Below, in pieces: positions 40,171 through 51,850 of a stretch of 64,000 nt of DNA. The stretch covers positions 21,248 to 85,247 of the forward strand of contig JPHH03000093.1 in NCBI GenBank assembly GCA_000750105.3, written 5' to 3'. Positions within the stretch are counted from its first letter, which is position 1. Every line of letters starts with the position of its first letter. Origin of the DNA: Tolypocladium sp. Sup5 PDA-1 (lineage: Eukaryota > Ascomycota > Sordariomycetes > Hypocreales > Ophiocordycipitaceae). Under the pieces are notes generated by a model, which did not search any database, was not told the DNA's origin, and worked only from the letters and a program-made list of their open reading frames with translations. A program made the translations under genes and the position numbers.

Positions 40171-43100
40171 GGCGACGAGCCCGACAGGCTGTGCGCGACG
40201 GCGTCAGCAATCAGCAGGAACGCGACCGACGTCCCATTGAAGGCCGCAGGGATGGCAGGGAGATGGGGCCGTGACACGGCAGGGAGGGTGGTGATGGACA
40301 GACAGACAGGTCGAGTCGCGTCGCGGGTTGGTGGAGGAGTGTGGTGTGCGTGTGTGCGCGGTGTGTCTGGGTGGGAAAATAGGCGGACGGGGAGCCAGCA
40401 GTGTAGCCCGTACCCGCCTGGGGGTTTGCGTGGGCAGCGCAGTGAGCAGCGACCTGAGCGACTAGACCCAGCCCCTGGGGGGAGCAGGACAGTGGAGTGG
40501 CAGCGAGAGAATGGGCGCGCAGAAGGGGGGTACCTGGGAGGACGCGCAAAACACAGCAAAAGCGACGTACCTGGTATTACTGCAAGACCTGCCGTGGGGA
40601 GCGGGCAGCGAAGGGACACCACGACAAATGGACTGGACGGGACGTGCAGGGCGACAACGGCGCCCGTAACGGACAGGCAGCGCAAAAGGCCCAGGTCGCG
40701 CAGTTGCAGCGACAGGAGGGAGCAGAGAGCCGGCGAGTGGTGGAGCGCGCGCGCGCGGCAGAACTGGGCAGCCCGTGATTCGAGTTGCAGCGAGCAACAG
40801 CGTAGCGCAGACCCGCGGGCGCAGCAGCAACGGCGGCGGGACGGAGGGAGAAATTTTCGTACCGGCCGGCAGCGTTCCCAGGCCACCTCAACACCCGAGT
40901 TAGCGGAGGGGGTCGCGGATCGCCTCGTGACGCCTGAGCCAGATATAACTCTCTGGTCTGCGGCCAGGGGTACGGCACTGTACGGGTACGGGTGCGGGTG
41001 CGGCGATTGCGGTGCGGTGCGTGGAAGCGAGGTAAAGTGAGTGAATGGCGACGCCTGGTCTTACCTAAGGCCGCGTGAGTGTGGATGACAGCGAGTGCGC
41101 GCGGGCTGGCCAGCCTGTTGGTTTCAGCTGACGGCTCGACGGCACCACCGAAATGGCCTCCAATCCTCTCCGTGCCACGGAGGGCACGGCCGCGCTAGCT
41201 GCATCCGGCTTAACGCCGAGATAAGATCCGCTGACTGAGATCAGCTGCAGCCAATGGGCGACGTGCGTTAGTACTCTGCTAGGCGGAAACGCGGCCGCCG
41301 TTAGAGCGACACTTGCGCCCGCCAGCCTGACACCTACCAGGAGCGGGTCCACCCGGTATCGACGGCTTATCAATCTCGACGAGTTTGGGATGAGGCCATC
41401 ATCACGTATGAACGCAGCTGTTGCCATCGCAAGACGCAGGCTTGCGCCCACGGAACACGAGGTCCAAACAAATGTTCTTGTCGGCGCAGCAGGATTTTGA
41501 CGACTGTGCCGCCAGGCGGCCATGTACACGACCGTAGCGTACATTGTAGCGGCACTGCGAACCGGTTCCGTGGACGTTGACCGCTGGTGCTCGCCTAGGA
41601 GCCGGGCCAAACCCTCGGTGCGAGTTTCTTTTCTTCCGGGGCCGATTCGGATAGCAAATTGCGATGAAATGAGCACAGGCAAGGCCCAGCCGTGGTTGCA
41701 AGCTCCAGGCAATATGGTGCTGGTGCAGGCGGCGTGTAAGAGGTCGCCAAGGGTGGCTGAATCCAGCAAGCAACACCAGACAACACCCGGCCATGCACTC
41801 GCATGTATTATCCTCGGCGTCGTGCCTGGCAGCCCCCATAGTCTGTATGTCTGAGGCGCTGACGAGATTGCAACGGCCTGGTGCATCTGGCTGGCCTCCG
41901 GCACTTGCGGTTGTCGTGCGATGTGATGGCTGCTGCATATCCCGAATCCTGGCAGCAGCAAACTGCCCCGGGGCGAAAGTATGGCCACAGCTTGCAACTT
42001 CATCATCCTGTCATCCCCTCTGACCGTGGGTGGAGCAGTAGGGTAAGGTCCTGGCCACGTTGTTTCCGATATCGTTCCAGGTCCGAGGTGAAGATGAACC
42101 GCATGAGCATGGCATTGCCGGACCGTCCGGGACCACGGGCGACGCCGGTACTTGCCAAGCGATGCCGTGCCTTGACTGCATGGAAACCTGTCCACGAGCA
42201 TCCCAAGGTATCGACAACAATCTGCCGCCAGCAGCAGCAGCAGTAAACGCCCGCTTCGGGGGGCCCCTCTCCCGCCAACAAGACCTCCATTGGGTCCCTG
42301 CTTGAGACGGCGCCCGCCTGCATGGTTACAGAATGGCGTCCGCCGCGGCCCCACCACAGCGACAGGGCAGCTGGGGCTCCCACCAACTCGATTCTCCAGG
42401 CCACCTCACGCCACACCACCTCAGCTGTCTTTCCAGCGGCAGATCACACTTGGAAGGCGATGACGGGATGCTGGCGTGAAGCTTGCGGCCACCAGGCCGA
42501 TGAGAACGTCGGCCTCTGCCAGGAGGGCGAACAATGGCTGGAGGACTGGCGGATCGCGGGCGCCAGCGGGCTGCGTTTCGACGCATCCTTGGGCTAGCGG
42601 CTGGACACAGGTCGAAATGGGGTCCATCCTGGGGTCGCTGGTGACGCCGTTTGATGCCGCTCTCCACAAGGGTATGCCGGATGGAGGCAACCCCCTGTTC
42701 ACGCACGCCCGCGTGGCCAAACCCGTGCTGTTTGTCGAGTCTCTTCTCGTTGCTGCCACCACGGCCACGTCGGCGGCCCTTTGGGAGTCATTTCTGCGCA
42801 CCGCCGTCGCGTCGAATGCGTCCGGGGCGCATTTCGTGCGATTTCCTCAGCCCGCGGTGGCGAGTTTTGCTGTCGCGGCGAGGGCAAGCACGCCCGCGAG
42901 CGTCGGCGCTGCCATTCCAGCCACTAACAGCGCTCGAGGGGCCAGAGGTGTTCGTAGTCGAGTAGCGGCCATATAAGTGCTGGAGCCAGCGGTCGCGGGC
43001 AGCACAACGCAACGAGAAGCAGCGCAAAACGAGCTGGGAGCATGGGAATGGGAGGGGAGAGAGGAGAAACGGGAGCACAAGTGTGTTTAAATGGGAGGGA

Positions 43101-45015
43101 AATCGGCCCCGAGAAGGACGGGGGGGAAGGGGGGTTAGTTATGTGAGCGACTGACTGGCCTTGCCTAGAGTGCGTGAGCTCACCTCTGCCTCCAGGCACA
43201 CGAAAAATTCGGGTTCTCCGCTGCCATGCCCAACAACGAGCCACGGCAATCAAATGGTCACAAGGTTGTTTTGCCTTTTTGCCCGGGGCTTGTCCTTTTT
43301 ACGGTATTTCGCAATCCATCGGGTCCCTGGGAAGAAATGATACCGCACGAGAGCCAGCTTTTGCTTCCCCGTCCGCCGATTGAATTGCGTGCCGCCAGTC
43401 GCCCTCCATCGCGAAGCACCACTTGCTCCTTCACGCCTCCCCACAGCCCAGACCAAGCAAGAAGCAGCAATGCCAAAGCCGCCGCCCAACCGCCACGCTT
43501 GCTCGTACTTGGCAGCCCGGCCCCCGTTCCTGTGTCTCCTGTGACAGGGCGGGCGGCTCGGCCGTTTGCGAACTCGTGATGGATGTGTTGGTGACTAGGC
43601 CCAGGCCCGGGCAGCACCAGCAGCACCAGCAGCAGATAGGACTGAGGTGCCCGATGAGAGGCGTTGCGGCTGTTCTCCCCTCCTCCGGCTTGGTGACAGC
43701 ACACCAATCTCTCTCCGCAAATGGCGATAGAAGAACGCTGACCCAGCTATTCATTGCATCGCGCCCCCGAAGCGTCTGTCCAACTCGACAATCTCCTCGT
43801 CGCTTCCATCCTCACCGCGTCTCTTGGGGCCGCTGGGTCCCGTTTGCACCCCACATCGATCCGGCCAGTGGCGATGCCAGTTATTAGTCGTACGCCTTTG
43901 CACTACGCCGATGCGCGGGCCGCGCGCTGGCGATGGATGACATTCATGATCGTGTTCAGGCACCCTTGAGATAATGAGATTGAGCCGGAATTCGAATTCC
44001 AATGACTCGTCCGTCGTGCGGCGTGAACCTTGGAGCGAGCAGTCAGTCCATGGCTGGGAGGCTGGGATGCTGGGATGCTGTGCTGGCCGTGGCAGGCTGC
44101 TGCTGCACGACGATAGCAGCTGCAGATCTGTCTCACGGCCCAGGTCCGTGGTTTCTGTCCAAAACACGGCGCCAATTCCAAAGCGCCTAGTCGCCGACGA
44201 CTCCGGCCCATTCATCGATTTGCCGGTCCATGCGAGTCTGTATGGTGCTGGGACGCGCCTCGTCCCATTCCACGCGGCACCGATGAGCCTCCGATTAACA
44301 AGGGGGCCTCTCTCCGTTCCTCGGGAGCAGTAGTGATTTCACGCCAAATCATCATCGGTTGCCGAGATTATTGGCTCCTCGAACTGGTGTTAATGCATAG
44401 CCAGCATGGGCTTGTTTATCTGCCCCTGTTGGACGTTTGCCCAACCCTTCCCCATGATGCCCGTCTCGGCGCGCGTCGGCACATTGTCAGCTTGGTGTGC
44501 TGGTCTGACGGCCCGCCGTGGCGTTTCCCTGGTCGGATCGTAATTCCCTCCGCCAGTGCTGGATTGACGTCTTTGACAGTTCGCCGTGGTGGTGTGTCCG
44601 AAATATCCTGGCCGCTTTTGATCCAATTAAGTCTCGTGTCCCCGCATGTCAAGTTGGTGGTGTGGGGTGTCATTCACAACTTCGGGTTGACCATCCGCCA
44701 GAAAGAGCAAGGGTGCTGATCCGAACGCTGGCACTACCCTAGAGCGTCAATGTTGATTGAGATGCCATTGCGAGATGACACTCGACATACTTTTCGAGCA
44801 CTGCGGGGGAGTCAATCTCACAGACGTATCCCCCCGCATTTTACGGTACTGGATCTCGCCAGTTCCATGCACCTGTACCTTGATTCAACACTGTTGGTAG
44901 AGCATCTTAGGTGTACTTCGCAGATCCGACTTCATGGTCACTTCAGCTCCACACAGCAGCTTTCAAAACGCTCAATAATTCGAACAAATATTCGAGGTGT
45001 GCAGCTATCTACATG
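40171..45015. other. 4.8-kb region without recognisable genes upstream of swi1 and downstream of utp6
   Basis: Nothing here has a recognisable protein domain. The part next to swi1 (40171-41000) is GC-rich and could be its 5' leader and promoter. The longest open frame (41065-42357, minus, 430 codons) has low-complexity, Arg/Ala/Leu-rich content without conserved motifs and is probably chance. A CAG run lies at about 42227-42242. A long regulatory region, a non-coding transcript or a long swi1 5'-UTR are all possible. Confidence 0.45.
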
Positions 45016-46259
45016 TCATGATGTCGTCACTTTACTCTTGGTGTGCTCCAAAACCGCCCTGATACCCTCATCCAGGTCGCTCAACGCCAGATATTCGTCT
45101 ATCCACGCGGCCGTCTTGCGCTCAAGCTCTGGCCTGTCAGAGGTCGACTCCAGCCTCTCCGTCAAACGACCAAGGACGTCTCGCAGGTTCCGGGGGAACT
45201 CGGCAGTGTAAGGGCTCAGCCCCAAGATGGGCTGTCGAACATGGCAATTGCAAGTCGAGGGATGATCCGCGAATTGCTCGTCGAGAGTCTCCAGCACGTG
45301 CTGGGATACCTTGGGCTGAACAGAGACCTCGCGGAAGGCCGCGAGCATGACGAAGAATGCCTCTGCAACCTCTGGCTTGAAGAAGGCTTGCTTTCGCGAT
45401 ATGTCGAAAATGGCAATCGGTATGGCCCCGTCCATCGCGGGGTTGGACTTGAGTTGCTCAAAGGCCTGCTTGTCGATGACCTTTGCCTGCGCTTTTGATG
45501 GTTCTGGCAGCCCGCTGCCGCCGTCCTCGCCACCATCCTCATCGCTATCGTCGATTCGCAGCTCGTCGTCGTCTTCCACCCTGTCGGGCCGCAGCAGATC
45601 CTTGCCAGGCTGGTGCTTTCGCTTGTCCACCTTCTCCAGCCACTCCATCTCGCACTTGGCGTATTCAACCCAAAGCTCAAAGTTCTTTGTGCAGAATCGG
45701 CAGCCTCGCATGAAGAAGCCTCGCGCCGCTGCCATGTCTCCGTTGCGGGCAGATCGCCGGCCGGCCATGATCCACAGCTCAGGGTCGGTCGGCGTCATGC
45801 GGAGGGCGTTGGTCATGGTCTTGCGCCATCGCTTTGCCGCCTTGACGCTGGCTGTGTAGGCGAGGTACTCGCGCCACAGCTCGCCGCTCGCGGGATGCCT
45901 GTTGACGGATCGCTCGTAGATTGCGAGAACACGGCCCTGCCCGGCGTGCGCGGAGTTGAGGTGGCGGATCTTGAGTCGCTTGCAGCGCTTGCTTTTTAGG
46001 GCCTCGAGGGACTGCTCCCACTTGGCATACGAGGACCACTCCGAGGGCTTGTTTCCGGGCGACAAGACCCTGTGCTCGTAGTCGTTGCGCTTCTTGACGA
46101 TTGTCCGGATTTCCTCCTGGGGACGTATGTTAGCGCTGGTAGTCGAGAGAGGCGATGAATGGGACGTACCTTGGAGAATATTTCCTTATCCTCCCACTCC
46201 CGCAACTGGGGGACGGATCGCTCGAGGTAGAACCTCGCCTTTTCAGAGACGCCGGCCAT
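45016..46259 (-). CDS. utp6: U3 snoRNP-associated protein Utp6 (SSU processome, HAT repeats)
   Basis: Two exons: 46259-46170 and 46116-45016 (53-nt intron with a GCTAAC branch site), total 396 residues. The N-terminus (ARFYLERSVPQLREWEDKEIF) is the Utp6 signature. Half-a-TPR (HAT) helices follow (SGELWREYLAYTASVKA, DPELWIMAGRRSARNGD, NFELWVEYAKCEMEWLEK). An acidic linker (DDSDEDGGEDGG) precedes the C-terminal part. Utp6 belongs to the UTP-B module needed for 18S rRNA processing in the nucleolus. It is divergent from the CWH43 gene over 486 bp. Confidence 0.93.
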
Positions 46260-46745
46260 GATTGCAGCCTCCGATGGTCCAAGCGGGCAGCGGTGCTGGT
46301 AACAGGCAAAGGAAGTTAGACGGGTGATTTAATCCAGTATCTATTCTTGGTGAAGTTTTCACGAGGCTGCTTGGAAGTTTTTAGCGGGGAACGCACCGCC
46401 AGCCCAGCCTCGCCGTGGCAGAGCTTTTACTGGCCGATGCCCTCTGATGAGCCTGCGCCACCAGCCAATGGGGCTGTGACTCCGTACTAGGGGTTCACTG
46501 CCCAATTCGGCAACCCTGACCAGCCCCACGCGCGGATGCAGGGGGGGCAACACAGGCGCACGCCCACTTGACACGCGCCCCGTCACGACAAGCTCCGAGG
46601 CATTGCTGGCCACGGATCCAGTCCAATTCTCACCACTTGCCCCCGTCCCCTCGTTTCTGCCTTCATCGTCGTGATCTGTCCCTCCGGATGTCCCGGATGG
46701 TGCGGTGATTTTGTTGCTTGATCCGCCTCTCTTTTGTCTGTCCCC
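46260..46745. promoter_or_regulatory. Divergent promoter of utp6 and cwh43
   Basis: 486 bp between start codons; no gene of its own and no TATA box. The last 100 bp before cwh43 are T/C-rich. Confidence 0.5.
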
Positions 46746-49700
46746 ATGGCGCCCAAATACAAGGACAAGGACGGCGGCGTCGTCCTCAGCTTCGGGGGGC
46801 AGTGGGTGAGCTGGACGCACACGGTTGTCGCCTACAGTGAGTTTGCTGCGTGCCCCGGGACACAATTGATGCCGACTGATGCTGATTGATGCTTGCAGCG
46901 GCCTTCCTGAGCGCCCTGTTTGTCGGCGTCGCGCTGCACTACCGCAAGATTGTCCAGAATGAGTTCTACGGCTACCCCGACGAGTGGTTCCCCTCCGTCT
47001 CGGCGACGATTGGCGATCGATACCCCGAGCGGTCCTTTTTCATGATCTTCATTGCCATTACATCCGGTATGGCCCCTCTAATATGCGCTGTGTTGTTGGA
47101 ACGTGTCGCTGACCTGTGCAGGCCCTCGCTTTGCGCTCGTCGGCTTGTGGTATCTCCTGACGCGGAAGCCCGGATCGAAGCTCCCCGGCTGGGTCGCCTC
47201 GATGGGCTTGCTGCGCACCCTCACCTGCGGTGGCTGGACCTACATCACCTCGACAGACGACCACGACTGGCATGACATCTTGATGATCTCCTACATCGTT
47301 GCGACTCTGCCCTGGACGACTGGCTGCATCGCCCTGAGCCCCGCGAATCCCCAAGCGATCAAGTATCGCAAGTATCTGGCAGGCGCCTTCTTCGGGACGC
47401 TTGTTCCTTTGGTCTACTTCTTCATTCGGCACAAGGTCCACCGAGTCGCTGGAGGTACGCTTCTTGACTGCTCGAGACATGCTCGCGGCAATGCTGACAG
47501 ACGCAGCTTACACAATCTATGCCTTCTTCGAGTGGGCATTGATCATCTTGGACGTGGGCTTCGACGCCGTCACGGCTCTCGATTTCCAAACGTTTGAAGT
47601 CTTGGTGAGGGATGTCAAGGGAACCAGCAAGGGGTACGTGCAATGGCTTCCGAGATAGTGCTGGCTTCTTGTACAGTCACGTCCAATATACTCGTTCGAC
47701 GGGCAATTGTCTAAGTCGTTTGCAGTGAGAACTTCTCGTCCGTTCCGTCCGCCGTCTTGGAAAAGGAGTAAGTGATCCCCTAGATCCCACTGGGGATAGT
47801 ATACTGACAGGGCAACTCAGGAAGGACAAGGCCACTGCCGGCGTCTTCTCCCTCCGATTCACGTGGTCTGAGGCCCTCGACACCGCTGCCGATGTCTACC
47901 ACGGTGTAAGTTGACTCTACTGACACGACAATGCGGAGTCTAACGGCTTGGCAGTTCATTTTCTGGTCTATGCTCACCAGCCTGGGCCTCGTTGTCTGGT
48001 GTAAGCTGTCCACGTCCCCGAGCCCTAACTGTTATCTAACGTGTCTGCAGACTTTCCTCTGTGGCACATGGGCATTTCTGGCTATGAAGCCTTCGTCATG
48101 GTTTCGGTCTCGCCGGCGCTCCTGGTAGGCCCACTTCGATCCATCATCGTTAGCAACCTTCGCATTATCCACCTGCTGTCGCTTGCCGGTGTCGCTGCGT
48201 ATCTCGTTCTCGACCCGGTTCACCGGCTCTTCACCGTCGGCTTCGGTGTTGCCATGTCGACCATGGGCTGGGTCGCTACCTTGTACTCCGAGTCCATTCA
48301 CGAGACCCGGTTCGAGTCCAAGCTGCTTGGCCTCATGATTGGATTGATCCTGTCCTCAACCGCCAAGTTTGCCTGGCAGACGAACAACCCTGTGTGGCCC
48401 ATCATGCATGCCGCAAATGGAGGGTGGAATGCCACTGGCCTTGTCCTCGGAATCCTGGCTGCACTGCGATTTACACGCAAGGCGCCCCTGACGAGCAGCT
48501 CCTCGCCGGGTGGCAAACAGGGAGGCTCGGCCCTTCTTGCTGCCTTTGGTATTGGAGGCCTGTTCTTCGGCCTGCACTCCCTCCTGTCCGACACCAGCAC
48601 CATGATCCTGTGGGTCTGGGAAGGGTTTCCCATCCGCGGCCCATACTTCTCTACCCACGGCTGGTGTACCGTTGCTGCCATGTCGGCTGGCCTCTTTGTT
48701 GGCATCTGCAAGCCTTCACTGGCGGGTAGCTGGTTGCAGTATGCTGTGGGATCACTCAGTGCCATGGTGCTGACGCTCTTTAGCCACTGGTTTGGGTACT
48801 ATGGTGGTCTTGGCCTCGCTGCCTATCTGATGGCTGTCTCCGTGCCCTTGATCTCCACGGCTTCCAAGAAGAGCCCTGCGGTCACGTTTGGCCTGGGCTT
48901 CTTCATCTACGTCTTCCTTGTCCTGTTCCACGTCTGGGTCGTCGCGTACGCCTTCGTTCCTGGCGGTCCCCTCGTTCGTGAGCACACGGACTGGGTCATG
49001 GTAACCATGATGGCCCTGATTGGAGCAGGCGTTTTCAACTTCAACGCCTCGCAACCACGGAAACAGCAGCCTCGACGCTTGTCTCTGTCGCAGCACAAGA
49101 AGTACTTTGGGGTTTCCACCCTCGTTGTCAACATTCTCTTCCTGTGCTCAGCCTTTATGCGATTCCCCACCAATGACTACAAGCCGTACCATGCCAACGA
49201 TCGTGTTCTCACGGCTGGTATCTGGACCATTCACTTCTCCCTGGACAACGACATGTGGTCGTCCGAGTATCGCATGCGCGACCTCATCAAGGAGATGGAG
49301 CTGGATGTTGTTGGCCTCCTCGAGTCGGATCTCCAGCGCATCATCATGGGCAACCGTGACACCACCCAGTTCCTTGCGGAGGACCTCGGCATGTACGTCG
49401 ACTACGGGCCAGGCCCCAACAAGCACACCTGGGGTGCGGCCCTCCTGTCCAAGTTCCCCATTGTGGAGTCCAAGCATCACCTCCTGCCTAGCCCGGTCGG
49501 CGAGCTGGCCCCGGCTATTCACGCAACGCTGGACGTATACGGCGAGCTGGTCGATGTCTTCGTCTTCCATTCTGGACAGGAGGAGGACCCCGAGGACCGA
49601 CGCCTGCAGTCCGAGTACCTGGCCAACCTCATGGGCTCGACTCCTCGTCCGGCATTCCTCCTCAGCTACCTGGTGACGAGGCCGCTCGAGGGCAACTATA

Positions 49701-50038
49701 ACAACTACGTCAGCGAGAAGTCAGGCATGCACGACATCGACTCCACGGACTGGGACCGCTGGTGCGAGTACATCCTGTACAAAGGCCTCAAGCGCATCGG
49801 CTATGCGCGCGTCAGCCGTAGCACCATCACCGACACGGAGTTGCAGGTTGGCAAGTTTGTGATCCCACACTCGTCGGCCGAATCGACGCAGCTGGAAGCC
49901 CGGTCGGCCGAGGAGCGTGACCGCCGTGTGCAAGAGTCTGAAGTACCTGAGGGCTGGAGGTTCCCAGCAATGTTCAAAGGGGACGGCGTGAGAGATCACA
50001 AGTACCACGTGTTTGACGAGCCGAGATACTATAACTAA
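46746..50038 (+). CDS. cwh43: CWH43 (GPI-anchor lipid remodelling protein)
   Basis: Eight exons: 46746-46836, 46899-47066, 47122-47454, 47507-47633, 47726-47767, 47821-47905, 47955-48000, 48051-50038. Phases match throughout and give 959 residues. The N-terminal part is the PGAP2/Frag1-like multi-membrane region, followed by further membrane spans from exon 8 (about 20 hydrophobic segments in all). From about residue 690 the C-terminal domain is the endonuclease/exonuclease/phosphatase-like fold (GIWTIHFSLDNDMWSSEYRM, LESD, HTWGAALLSKFPI). Yeast Cwh43 replaces the diacylglycerol of GPI anchors with ceramide in the ER. Seven introns are the most of any gene here. Confidence 0.95.
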
Positions 50039-50666
50039 AGAGGAGGACACGGGAGATGTTTTATTACTTGTGGAAGAGACTAATAGGGGAAAATTGTATT
50101 TATAGCTGCTCTCGGATGGGTATATAGGAGGGCGGTGTGACATAGCCCAGTTCGGATTCCGATTCTTGGCTTCGTAATAGCACACGGTGAGAAGTGTTTT
50201 GGGGTCAAGGCAGGGAGTCGAGTGATACTTCGAATTAGTGATATGTTTTCTATATCCACATTATGCCACCGGAGCCTCCACAGCTATCCGAAAACAAGTT
50301 TGCAGCTTCCGACTACAGACCACACTCACCGAGGATTAAACCAGATGGCGGCACAGCCCGAGGATGAGAACGGACGTCAGGCCCAATCGGTTCCCCAGGC
50401 TAGTGTCGATCGGCCCCCTTCTCCACAACCCCTCCCCGGAATCTCGGAAGTCAGCAGATTATTCAACTTCCCGATCTCCGCAATGATTATAAGACATCTA
50501 TCACACCGGGTTAAAACATGTCGGCACGGGTTGGGCGGCAAGAGGGGTATTTGGACTTATAAGAGGTCTTGGCAGTCTAGACAGCAAATCTGATCTTGCC
50601 TACGGTCATCTTCTTGGTACCGTTGAATGTGCAGTCACCCCCTCGAAACTTACACATTTTGCCATC
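50039..50666. other. Intergenic region between cwh43 and membrane-protein gene
   Basis: An ATG-initiated frame at 50345-50593 is Pro/Gln-rich at first and then loses coding character. It could be a leader ORF or an unannotated short exon. I recognise nothing in it. Confidence 0.35.
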
Positions 50667-51176
50667 ATGTCTGCCCCATATTCCCCTAGCAGGACCTTTC
50701 AGGTTATCATTGCGTCCGAAGACGACAAGGCAAATGCCAAGAAGCGCCGTACGATCTACCTCAGGCCTTTTCTCCTCTTCTGGCTCCATTCATTCATCTT
50801 CGAGGTCACGGCCCTGACCATCAGCATATTCGTCTTCTCCGGATTCCGCGACATGTTCCCTCGCTTCATGTGGACCATCTTCTTCTGCCCTCTGGGAATG
50901 GGCGGTGCGATGGGCAGCCTCATCAACGCCTTCTTCGTCGACCGGCTCTACGGAGCCAAAGCCGTGCAGTTCTGCGCCATACTCAGCGTCTTGGTCCTGG
51001 GAGCGTGCAATATCCTGTGCTACAACTTGGACCTCGCCTTTGACTGGTTTGGTGCGAGGGACCATTTCTGGTGGTGGCATCTTCGGTATCCGCTCATTTA
51101 CTGCGTGGGGTACGGGACTGGAAAGTTGCTGTTCACGGACAAGGGACAGGAAAGGCTTGCAGGATGGGGAGTGTAA
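50667..51176 (+). CDS. Four-helix integral membrane protein of unknown function
   Basis: This 169-residue intronless protein has a cytosol-type basic N-terminus (SEDDKANAKKRR) and four hydrophobic segments at about residues 33-58, 66-90, 98-119 and 138-155. Small-residue packing is visible in GMGGAMGSLINAFF. No catalytic motif and no named family is recognised. The coding look (regular hydrophobic periodicity, ATG in good context, ATCATG) supports a real gene. It is codirectional with, but not obviously linked to, its neighbours. Confidence 0.7.
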   Translation: MSAPYSPSRTFQVIIASEDDKANAKKRRTIYLRPFLLFWLHSFIFEVTALTISIFVFSGFRDMFPRFMWTIFFCPLGMGGAMGSLINAFFVDRLYGAKAVQFCAILSVLVLGACNILCYNLDLAFDWFGARDHFWWWHLRYPLIYCVGYGTGKLLFTDKGQERLAGWGV

Positions 51177-51850
51177 AACCCAAGGGTTATTGAAAGTACT
51201 GGCTGGCAACTTCATGTGTAATGGGCCATGGCTACGTGCAATATGAATAGAAGGGCAATAGGTAAGAAACCCACGTTGTCGGTGTAGGTTGTGGAAGAGA
51301 TGGCCGCATAACTCATGGTAAATTCCACGGCAAGTAGCCTAGCTCTGAATCTTTGGCAGACAATTGCCAATTCTCATACCCAAATCTCGGGACCGTGTCC
51401 TAACCAAGCGTGCTGTGTGCGGGAGTTCTATATGAGCTGTTGAGAACATGGAATGGTGGGGATGAAGCATGGACTCAAGAAGAAAAAACGAAGACGAAAG
51501 GGATTGGAACTAGTTAAACAATAAGCATGCTAGCTCAGAACATGTGTTCTAAACACTCTGCCGTACTATGGGACAAAACAATGAAGCGGGCTAAATTCCT
51601 TCGACCTCGGCTGCAGCATCACGTCACACTATACAGCATAGCCAGGAACCGCGTTCCATCCCCAATCTCAAATCCTGGCTCAACATCCCAGCACCCGAGG
51701 CTTGTTGACTAATCTACTGGGTTCCCCATTTAACCCTTTAGTTGTTACTTTTACGGGGTTTCTTTCCACGACCGGCCCTCATAATACTGTCAACTGCCCT
51801 CGTTTTCATTGGAAATCAAGATAGTACACCGACCAGGTCAGGAATTCGTC
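51177..51850. other. Intergenic region before the alpha/beta hydrolase gene
   Basis: 674 bp without believable ORFs; promoter of the following gene. Confidence 0.5.

Noticed and set aside
41065..42357. 430-codon minus-strand open frame upstream of swi1
   Set aside because: No conserved motif, biased composition and no introns or start context; kept as a finding about the empty interval rather than called a gene.
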